A stretch of DNA of 6,251 nt, taken from positions 1 to 6,251 of the forward strand of contig JAHIQV010000137.1 of the NCBI GenBank assembly GCA_018903185.1, written 5' to 3'. The number at the start of each line of letters is the position of its first letter. Positions within the stretch are counted from its first letter, which is position 1. The stretch is from Gammaproteobacteria bacterium. GTDB lineage: Bacteria > Pseudomonadota > Gammaproteobacteria > Burkholderiales > Burkholderiaceae_C. Shown here in pieces: positions 1 through 5,457 of the stretch. The notes beneath the pieces are model-generated. The model searched no databases. It saw only the letters and a list, made by a program, of their open reading frames with translations, and had not been told where the DNA came from. Made by a program: the position numbers and the translations under genes.

Positions 1-606
1 ACCTTTGAAGAATGCAGCCTGTTGCTGGGCCTGCACGCATCCCTCTCAGCCGGTTGCGACGGGGCGCGGTTGGCCGCCCAGGTGCGTGAGCACACGCTCA
101 CGGGTCTGGCCTTTGCCGCTGCCGTGCAACGCCTGGGCCAGCCGCTGGCGGTGTCGAGCCTGCTGCCATGGTCGCGCTGGGTCACGCCGCGCCAGCCCTC
201 GGTGACCAACAAGCGCTTCGACACGCGTTTTTTTGTCGCCGCGGCGCCGGCTGGGCAGGACGCCGAACACTGCAGCTTCGAGGCCACCGAGGCGGTCTGG
301 CTGTCACCGCGCGCCGGCCTGGAGCGCTACTGGGCGGGCGAGATCGACCTGGCGCCGCCGCAGATCATGAGCCTCTGCCAGCTCAGCCGGCTGGCCGATG
401 TGGCCCAGGTGCAGGCCGCTGCGCGCAGCCGGCCGCCCGCGCTGATCGAGCCCGAACCCTTCGATCAAGACGGCTGCCGCGTGATCTGCTACCCCGGCGA
501 TCCGCGGCACAGCCGCCGGGAGCCGGTGTGGGACGGGCCGACCCGCCTGACCTACCGCAACCAGCGTTTCGAGGCCGAAGGCGGGTTGGCGGCATTGCTG
601 GGCTGA
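1..606 (+). CDS. NUDT19-like Nudix hydrolase, 3' part (5' end outside window)
   Basis: Nudix hydrolases cleave nucleoside diphosphates linked to another moiety; the NUDT19-like branch is usually associated with CoA or acyl-CoA derivatives. The reading frame is open from the first base and gives 201 residues before a TGA stop. The first residues, TFEECSLLL, match the second half of a Nudix box (RE-x-x-EE-x-G-type), so the edge cuts the catalytic motif itself; the two consecutive glutamates would be metal ligands. Further on, about residues 58-78, the stretch W-x-TP followed by KRFDTRFFVAA is typical of NUDT19-like proteins (W-TP...RFDT-FF-A), as is W-LSPRAGLERY and the later APPQ segment. A TTG at 22 is only an internal codon, not the start. 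The C-terminal 70 residues look like a family-specific tail. It is transcribed toward the minus-strand operon and is probably unrelated to it. Family level is fairly sure; the substrate is unknown. Confidence 0.82.
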   Translation, partial: TFEECSLLLGLHASLSAGCDGARLAAQVREHTLTGLAFAAAVQRLGQPLAVSSLLPWSRWVTPRQPSVTNKRFDTRFFVAAAPAGQDAEHCSFEATEAVWLSPRAGLERYWAGEIDLAPPQIMSLCQLSRLADVAQVQAAARSRPPALIEPEPFDQDGCRVICYPGDPRHSRREPVWDGPTRLTYRNQRFEAEGGLAALLG

Positions 607-609
607 GGT

Positions 610-1671
610 CTATCCGTTCAGCACACCGAACCGGTAACGCGTCTGCGCGCGGTAAGGCCGCTCGGCCGTGACGCGGTTGAACGGGAAACCCGGGCAGTTG
701 GGGGCGTTGGGGAACTGCTGGGGTTCCAGGCAGAGCCCGCTGCGCGGCCCGTGGACCACACCCCGTTTGCCGATGTCGGCCGACCCACCTGTGCCGAGCT
801 GGCCCGCGGTGTACACCTGCAGCACCGGTTCGGTGGTCCAGACCTCCAGCGTGCGGCCGCTGGCTTCGCTGTCGGCGCGGGCACACAGGCGCAGGCTGGT
901 GGTGTGGGGGTCGGCGTCGATCACGTAGCTGTGGTCGATGTCGGGCAGGTTGCCCAGCGTCTGCGGGGTGCGCAGGTCCAGCGGGTGGTCGCGCAGCGGC
1001 GTGCGCTCGCCGGTGGGGATGTTGTCGGCGTCGGTGGCGAGCAGCTGGCTGGCGCGCACTTCCAGCCGGTGGCCGTCGATGCGCGCATGGCCGGGGCCGT
1101 CGAGGTTGAAGAACGCATGGCAGGTGAAGCTCGCCGGCCCGTGGCCTTCGACCGCGGTGGCTACGTGTTCGATCACCAGCTCGTTGTGCTCGGTCAGCCG
1201 GTAGGTCAGGCGCAGGGCCAGCGTGCCGGGGAAACCGTCGTCCGCGGTGTCGAAGCGGTGTTGCAGTTCCAGCGTGTGGGCGTCGGTCTGGCGGGCCTCG
1301 AAGACGCGGTGGCGCGAGCCGCGCGGGCCGCCGTGGATGCAGTGCGGGCCGGCGTTGGCGACCAGCTGGTGCTCGTGACCGTCGAGCGTGAAGCGGGCCT
1401 GGGCGATGCGCCCGGCGTAGCGTCCGATGAAGGCGCCCATGGACGGCGCGCCCTGGAGCAGGTCGTCCAGGCTGTCGTAGCCCAGCGCCACATCACCCGG
1501 CACACCGTCGCGGTCGGGCACCACGATCTGCAGGATCCGGGCGCCCAGGTTGCAAACGGCCACAGCCATGCCGCGCTCGTTGTGAAGCAGGAAGAGCGCC
1601 GTAGATCGGCCATCGAACCCGCCCTCAAAACGGGCCGGTTCGAGCAGGCCGGGGAGCGTTTCGGCGTCCAT
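610..1671 (-). CDS. galM: aldose 1-epimerase (GalM-like mutarotase)
   Basis: Aldose 1-epimerase interconverts alpha and beta anomers of free sugars in the cytoplasm. The 353-residue product has the family's usual length and its landmarks in order: GRYAGRI (83-89), HCIHGG (110-115), CHAFFNL (184-190), DIDHSYV (244-250), VYTAG (286-290) and LEPQQFPNAPN (315-325). By family knowledge the catalytic pair is His185 (acid) and Glu316 (base), with Arg84, His113 and Asp246 as sugar ligands; all are present. The commonest form of the first motif is GRxANRI, so the Asn-to-Gly change at 87 is a mild deviation. No signal peptide is visible. The ATG at 1671 lies 26 bp after the garD stop, has no clear Shine-Dalgarno, and is probably translated from the garD message. 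In this setting it may serve uronic acids or another sugar feeding the pathway rather than galactose in the Leloir pathway; that is inference. The symbol denotes the family, not a proven galactose role. Confidence 0.88.
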   Translation of the reverse strand: MDAETLPGLLEPARFEGGFDGRSTALFLLHNERGMAVAVCNLGARILQIVVPDRDGVPGDVALGYDSLDDLLQGAPSMGAFIGRYAGRIAQARFTLDGHEHQLVANAGPHCIHGGPRGSRHRVFEARQTDAHTLELQHRFDTADDGFPGTLALRLTYRLTEHNELVIEHVATAVEGHGPASFTCHAFFNLDGPGHARIDGHRLEVRASQLLATDADNIPTGERTPLRDHPLDLRTPQTLGNLPDIDHSYVIDADPHTTSLRLCARADSEASGRTLEVWTTEPVLQVYTAGQLGTGGSADIGKRGVVHGPRSGLCLEPQQFPNAPNCPGFPFNRVTAERPYRAQTRYRFGVLNG

Positions 1672-1697
1672 GACAGTTCAGAGGCGGTCCAGTCGGT

Positions 1698-3254
1698 TCA
1701 GGTGACGGGTGCCGGGTTGAACAACACCAGGGCGTTGTGCAGCTTCCAGTGTTCGGCCCATGTTTTTTTACCACTGGCGACGGCCAGCAGCAGCTGGAAC
1801 AGCTCGGTCCCCACGTCCTCGATAGTGGCTTCTCCGCTGGCGATGCGCCCGGCGTTGACGTCCATCAGGTCGTGCCAGCGGCGCGCCAGGTCGTCGCGTG
1901 TGGCGACCTTGATCACCGGGCATTCGGCCAGACCGTAGGGTGTGCCGCGGCCGGTGGTGAAGACGTGCAGGTTCATGCCGGCCGCGAGCTGCAGCGTGCC
2001 GCAGATGAAGTCGCTCGCCGGCGTGGCGGCGAAGATCAGGCCCTTCTGCTTGACCTTTTCACCGGGCGCGATCACGCCGTGGATCGGGCCGGTGCCGCTC
2101 TTGACGATGGAGCCCATGGCCTTCTCGACGATGTTGGACAGGCCGCCCTTCTTGTTGCCGGGCGTGGTGTTGGCGCTGCGGTCCACCAGGCCCTTGTTGA
2201 GGTAGGCGTCGTACCAGGCCATCTCGCGCACCATGGCATCGGCCACGTCGGGGCTGGCCGCGCGCGTGGTCAGCAGGTCGATGCCGTCGCGCACCTCGGT
2301 CACTTCCGAGAACATCACGGTGGCGCCGGCGCGCACCAGCAGGTCGGTGGCGTAGCCCACGGCCGGGTTCGCGGTAACGCCGGAAAACGCGTCGCTGCCG
2401 CCACACTGCACGCCCACCACCAGGTCCGACGCCGGGCAGGAGGTGCGCTGGCGCCGGTTCAGACGTTCCAGGTGCACGCGCGCCTGCCGGAGAATGGAAT
2501 CGATCATGGACATGAAGCCGACGTGGGCGTCGTCCTGCAGCGTGACCACGTCGAGTGCGCTGCCTCTTTCGTCCGTGATCGGTATCGAGCCTGGCGGCAG
2601 CAGGCGCTCGGGCTGCAGCTTCTCGCAGCCCAGGCTGAGCACCATGACCTCGCCGCCGAAGTTGGGGTTGCTCGAGATGTTGCGCAGCGTTCGGATGGGG
2701 ATGATCGCGTCGGGCGCGTCAATCGCCACGCCGCAGCCGTAGGTGTGTTCCAGGCCGACCACGCCGTCCACGTTCGGATAGAGCGGCAGCAACTCGGTTC
2801 GGATGCGTTCGACCGCGAAGTCGAGCACGCCGGCCACGCACTGCACGGTGGTGGTGATGGCCAGCAGGTTGCGCGTGCCCACGCTGCCGTCGGTATTGCG
2901 GTAGCCCTGGAAGGTGTGGCCTTCCAGAGGTGGCAGCTCGGCCGGCGGATTGGACGCCGGCAGGCCTTCGAGCGAACGCGCCGCCGGCATCACCAGCCGC
3001 TGCTCGTTGATCCATCCGCCGGCTGGAATGGCCACGCCGGTGTGACCGATGACCACGTTGTAGCGCCGCACGGCGGTGCCCGCGGGCAGGTCCACCAGCG
3101 CCACCTTGTGACCCTGGGGCACAGCCTCCACCAGCACCGGCCCGTCCGCCAGCGCGGCGCCAGGCTTCAGACCACCGTCGTTGACGACGATGGCCACGTT
3201 GTCCGCCGGGTGCATGCGGATGCCGCGCGGTACAGGAGAGGAGAGGCTACTCAT
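1698..3254 (-). CDS. garD: galactarate dehydratase (GarD, UxaA/GarD family)
   Basis: GarD dehydrates meso-galactarate to 5-dehydro-4-deoxy-D-glucarate in the cytoplasm; it is a metal-dependent enzyme. From the ATG at 3254 the product is 518 residues, close to the about 523 of E. coli GarD as I remember it. An N-terminal SAF-like domain (about 15-85) starts with [15 protein letters not shown] and contains PQGHKVAL; a linker (about 90-113) leads to the large dehydratase domain with [14 protein letters not shown] (118-131), [14 protein letters not shown] (165-178), [10 protein letters not shown] (196-205), [11 protein letters not shown] (209-219), [18 protein letters not shown] (284-301), FSEVTEVRD (315-323) and TTGRGTPYG (433-441), ending FNPAPVT. 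These agree closely with GarD rather than altronate dehydratase UxaA. The frame also runs upstream to a TTG at 3314 and has another ATG at 3215; 3254 was chosen because its leader length matches relatives. None of these starts has a convincing ribosome binding site. It lies between a solute receptor and the mutarotase in one transcription direction. Confidence 0.93.
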   Translation of the reverse strand: MSSLSSPVPRGIRMHPADNVAIVVNDGGLKPGAALADGPVLVEAVPQGHKVALVDLPAGTAVRRYNVVIGHTGVAIPAGGWINEQRLVMPAARSLEGLPASNPPAELPPLEGHTFQGYRNTDGSVGTRNLLAITTTVQCVAGVLDFAVERIRTELLPLYPNVDGVVGLEHTYGCGVAIDAPDAIIPIRTLRNISSNPNFGGEVMVLSLGCEKLQPERLLPPGSIPITDERGSALDVVTLQDDAHVGFMSMIDSILRQARVHLERLNRRQRTSCPASDLVVGVQCGGSDAFSGVTANPAVGYATDLLVRAGATVMFSEVTEVRDGIDLLTTRAASPDVADAMVREMAWYDAYLNKGLVDRSANTTPGNKKGGLSNIVEKAMGSIVKSGTGPIHGVIAPGEKVKQKGLIFAATPASDFICGTLQLAAGMNLHVFTTGRGTPYGLAECPVIKVATRDDLARRWHDLMDVNAGRIASGEATIEDVGTELFQLLLAVASGKKTWAEHWKLHNALVLFNPAPVT

Positions 3255-3288
3255 GAAAAGAGGAATATCACGAAAGAGAGGAAGAAAG
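3255..3288 (-). other. pyrimidine-rich leader of garD without Shine-Dalgarno
   Basis: Read in the garD direction, 30 of the 34 bases directly upstream of the chosen ATG are pyrimidines, mostly CTT/CTC repeats interrupted by GTGATA. No GGAG-like sequence is present. The tract stands out against the GC-rich surroundings. It could act as an unstructured ribosome or S1-protein landing site, or be part of an internal promoter, but I could not find a convincing pair of -35 and -10 boxes. Function is inferred only. Confidence 0.4.
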
Positions 3289-3319
3289 CCGCTGGTGGAC
3301 AAATGACATCGCAAAGGGA

Positions 3320-3433
3320 GGGGTAGCCCAACCCAGGGCGCCGCGGAACCGGCTTTGCCGGGCCGCCAGCGCCGCCCCCCCCGGGGGGTGACGCCGCAGG
3401 CGGCGCGGGGGGTAGACCGTCCCCGCGGCGGGG
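3320..3433. repeat. GC-rich palindromic intergenic element (Comamonadaceae-type repeat)
   Basis: This noncoding stretch between the second receptor gene and garD is packed with short inverted repeats: CCGGC-TTT-GCCGG at 3349-3361, the C8G6 block at 3375-3388 (a perfect CCCCCC/GGGGGG palindrome at 3377-3388), CGCCGC-AG-GCGGCG at 3392-3405, and CCCCGC-G-GCGGGG at 3421-3433. GGGGTAG occurs as a direct repeat at 3320-3326 and 3409-3415, and a second G6 run at 3407-3412 could pair with the same C run in an alternative fold. The arrangement resembles dispersed intergenic elements I recall from Comamonadaceae genomes; that identity is from memory and unchecked. It may mark transcript processing or termination between the receptor and garD, but none of the hairpins is followed by a U tract. 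Confidence 0.6.
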
Positions 3434-3443
3434 GTGGGTCAAA

Positions 3444-4400
3444 TCAATCTGCTTTGATGTTCCGGCTCGTGATCAGTTTCTGCCAGCGCGCGTATTCCGA
3501 CGCCTGGAACGCCGCGAACTGCTCGGGCGTGTTGAGCACCACCTCGAAGCCCAGCTCCAGCAGCTTCGGCGTCACGGCGGGGTCGTTGATGCTCGCCAAG
3601 ATGGCGTCGTGGAGGCGCTTCTTCACGTCAGCGGGCAGGCCCCTGGGCGCGGCCACGGCTTGCCAGGACTGCACGTTGGCGTCTTTCACGCCGCTTTCTT
3701 CCAGCGTGGGCACATCGGGCAGCAGCGGCGAGCGCTTGGCGCTGGTGATGGCCAGGGCGCGCAGCTTGCCGGCCTTGATCTGCGGCATGGCGGTGTTGAT
3801 GTTCATGAACGACGACTCCACCTGGTTGCCCAGCAGGTCGCTCATCACCGGGCCGCCGCCTTTGTAGGGCACGTGCACGCCGCTGGTGCCCGTCTGTTGC
3901 CAGAAGAGTTCGGCGGTGAGGTGGTCGCTGCTGCCGTTGCCGGACGATGCGAAGCTCATCTTGCCCGGGTTGGCCTTCTGGTAGGCGATCACTTCGGCGA
4001 CCGATTGGCGCGCCGAGGCGGCGGGCACCACCAGCACGTTGGGCGCCTGCACGACCACCGTGATCGGGTCCAGGTCCTTGAGCGCGTCGTAGGTGACCTT
4101 GAACAGGTGCGGCGCGATCACGAAGGGGCCGAGCGAGGAGACGAACAGCGTGTGGCCGTCGGCCGGCGCGCGCGCGATGTAGGTGGCGCCGATGGTGCCG
4201 GTGGCGCCGGCCTTGTTATCCACGACCACGGTGGCGCCGCCGAGCTTCTCGCCCATCTTGCCCGACAGCGTGCGCGCGATCAGGTCGGTGGAGCCGCCGG
4301 GCGGGAAGGGCACGACGAGGGTGATGGGCTTGTCGGGCCAGGCGAAGGCGCTGAGGCTGGTGGTCGCGGCCACGAGCAGGGTGATGAGGGTTTTTTTCAT
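3444..4400 (-). CDS. Bug-family (TctC-like) periplasmic solute receptor, downstream copy
   Basis: Bug proteins are periplasmic receptors of tripartite tricarboxylate transporters and bind carboxylates, amino acids or related organic acids. The 318-residue product has a Sec-type signal peptide (MKK, hydrophobic core, AFA at 18-20, mature protein from Trp21). The mature N-terminus WPDKPITLVVPFPPGGSTDLIAR (21-43) is the family signature, in which the PGGSTD loop helps hold the ligand. Further family landmarks are DNKAGATGTIGA (61-72), ADGHTL (80-85), NPGKMSFASSGNGSSDHL (144-161), VPYKGGGPVMSDLLG (177-191), AGKLRALAITSAKRSPLLPDVPT (210-232) and SWQAVAAPRGLP (245-256). The ATG at 4400 is supported by GGAG eight bases upstream and by the signal peptide. 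It follows the other receptor by 56 bp. Operon context suggests galactarate, glucarate or a hexuronate as ligand, but the ligand cannot be read from the sequence. It differs throughout from its neighbour, so this is not a recent duplication. Confidence 0.92.
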   Translation of the reverse strand: MKKTLITLLVAATTSLSAFAWPDKPITLVVPFPPGGSTDLIARTLSGKMGEKLGGATVVVDNKAGATGTIGATYIARAPADGHTLFVSSLGPFVIAPHLFKVTYDALKDLDPITVVVQAPNVLVVPAASARQSVAEVIAYQKANPGKMSFASSGNGSSDHLTAELFWQQTGTSGVHVPYKGGGPVMSDLLGNQVESSFMNINTAMPQIKAGKLRALAITSAKRSPLLPDVPTLEESGVKDANVQSWQAVAAPRGLPADVKKRLHDAILASINDPAVTPKLLELGFEVVLNTPEQFAAFQASEYARWQKLITSRNIKAD

Positions 4401-4408
4401 GGTGTTGT

Positions 4409-4412
4409 CTCC
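4409..4412 (-). promoter_or_regulatory. Shine-Dalgarno of the downstream Bug receptor
   Basis: In the gene direction GGAG is followed by eight bases (ACAACACC) and then the ATG at 4400. This is a good spacing and fixes the start, in agreement with the signal peptide that begins there. Confidence 0.75.
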
Positions 4413-4427
4413 GGTGGGTGCAGGAAC

Positions 4428-4448
4428 GCGGCGCCACTGGGGCGTCGC
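4428..4448 (-). other. intergenic hairpin between the two receptor genes
   Basis: On the plus strand GCGGCGCC (4428-4435) and GGCGTCGC (4441-4448) form an eight-base-pair stem with one mismatch and a five-base loop, eight bases after the stop of the upstream receptor. The sequence after it in the transcription direction (GTTCCTGCACCC) has no U tract, so it is unlikely to be a full intrinsic terminator. It could stabilise the 3' end of the receptor message or attenuate read-through. Confidence 0.4.
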
Positions 4449-4456
4449 CGAGGGGC

Positions 4457-5431
4457 TTATTCGAGGGTGATCTTTTCTTCGCGGACGATCTGCGCCATGG
4501 CGGGGATTTCGGCCTTGATCCAGGCACTGAAATCGGCCGCGCTCATGTGTGACGGTTCCAGGCCGAGGGACTGCAGCTTCTCCTTGATCTCGGGCAGCGC
4601 GGTGATGCGTTGCACCTCGGCGTGCACCGCGTTCACGATGGCCGGTGGCGTGCCGGCCGGGGCCAGCAGGCCTTGCCAGCTGCCGGTCAGGAAGTTGGGC
4701 GTGCTTTCGCTGACGGTGGGCACGTCACCCAGTTCGCCGAAGCGCTTGGCGCTGGAAACGGCCAGCAGCTTGAGCTTGCCGGCCTTGACGTGCGGGTAGG
4801 TGGCGACCATGCCGTTGAAGGTGACGTCCATGTGGCCACCGACCAGGTCGGTCATGGCCTGCGAGCCGCCCTTGTAGGGCACGTAGTTCCACTGGATGCC
4901 GTTGCGCCGGGCAAACTGCACGCCCGCCATGTGGGGGGCGCTGCCCATGCCGGCCGCGGCGGCGAAGTTCAGCTTGCCGGGGTTGGCCTTGGCGTACTTC
5001 ACCAGCTCGACGATGTTGCTGGCCGGCACCTTGGTGCTGACCACCAAGAGGTGCGGCGAGTAGCCGACCATGGCCACGGGGACAAAGTCTTTGATGACGT
5101 CGAACGGCAGCTTGTAGAGCGACGGGCTGATGGTGAGGTTGCCCACGTCCATCAGCACAAAGGTGTAGCCATCGGCGGGCGACTTGGCCACCAGATCGGC
5201 GCCCAGGTTGCCGGCGTTGCCGGCCCGGTTTTCCACCAGCACCGTCTGGCCGAGCTTTTCGGTCATCTTCAGGCTGATCAGGCGCGCGAGCACGTCGGAC
5301 GTGCCGCCGGCCGGGAAGGGCACGACGATCCGGATCGGCTGCTTGCCCGGCCAGTTCTGGGCCCAGCTGGCGAAGGGCATCAGGGCGGCGGCGCCGAGCG
5401 ACAGGCAGAGGGTGCGTCTGGCAAATTTCAT
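4457..5431 (-). CDS. Bug-family (TctC-like) periplasmic solute receptor, upstream copy
   Basis: A second tripartite-tricarboxylate-type receptor, 324 residues from the ATG at 5431. The N-terminus MKFARRTLCLSLGAAAL has a twin-arginine pair before the hydrophobic stretch, and the likely cleavage site is ASWA-QNW (after 24). The twin arginine could indicate Tat export, although Sec is also possible. Mature landmarks: QPIRIVVPFPAGGTSDVLAR (31-50), ENRAGNAGNLGADLVAKSPADGYTF (67-91), NPGKLNFAAAAGMGSAPHMAG (150-170), VPYKGGSQAMTDLVGGHMDVTF (184-205), AGKLKLLAVSSAKRFGELGDVPT (217-239) and SWQGLLAPAGTPP (251-263). The frame opens 10 codons earlier, with an ATG at 5461 overlapping the lactonase stop as ATGA; 5431 is preferred because GGAG sits nine bases ahead and the signal peptide starts there. 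It differs from the downstream receptor across its length, so the two may bind different ligands. No membrane subunits (TctA, TctB) are in the window. Confidence 0.92.
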   Translation of the reverse strand: MKFARRTLCLSLGAAALMPFASWAQNWPGKQPIRIVVPFPAGGTSDVLARLISLKMTEKLGQTVLVENRAGNAGNLGADLVAKSPADGYTFVLMDVGNLTISPSLYKLPFDVIKDFVPVAMVGYSPHLLVVSTKVPASNIVELVKYAKANPGKLNFAAAAGMGSAPHMAGVQFARRNGIQWNYVPYKGGSQAMTDLVGGHMDVTFNGMVATYPHVKAGKLKLLAVSSAKRFGELGDVPTVSESTPNFLTGSWQGLLAPAGTPPAIVNAVHAEVQRITALPEIKEKLQSLGLEPSHMSAADFSAWIKAEIPAMAQIVREEKITLE

Positions 5432-5440
5432 GGGGTGGTG

Positions 5441-5444
5441 CTCC
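5441..5444 (-). promoter_or_regulatory. Shine-Dalgarno of the upstream Bug receptor
   Basis: GGAG followed by nine bases (CACCACCCC) and the ATG at 5431. It favours this start over the ATG at 5461, which has only coding sequence of the lactonase ahead of it and no purine-rich site. Confidence 0.7.
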
Positions 5445-5457
5445 GGGGGTGTGTGGC

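Noticed and set aside
22..606. TTG at 22 as the start of the Nudix gene
   Set aside because: The frame is open from base 1 and the preceding codons encode the conserved TFEE part of the Nudix box, so the true start lies outside the window.
1698..3254. Altronate dehydratase (UxaA) as the identity of the large dehydratase
   Set aside because: The same superfamily, but the N-terminal NDGGLKPG and PQGHKVAL segments, the full-length pattern and the FNPAPVT end fit galactarate dehydratase much better.
3255..3320. Sigma-70 promoter for garD
   Set aside because: TTGTCC as a -35 box has only a weak TCTCTT at 17 bp, and TGATAT lacks a properly spaced -35 box; not enough to call.
751..3326. Long plus-strand open frames (395 and 529 codons) opposite the mutarotase and garD
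   Set aside because: They lie antisense to well-recognised genes, are rich in Ala, Gly, Val, His, Arg and Gln as expected from GC-biased codons read backwards, and show no family motifs.
3421..3433. Intrinsic terminator after the downstream receptor gene
   Set aside because: The CCCCGC-G-GCGGGG inverted repeat is close to the stop, but its centre allows only a short stem and no U tract follows, so it is described as part of the repeat element.
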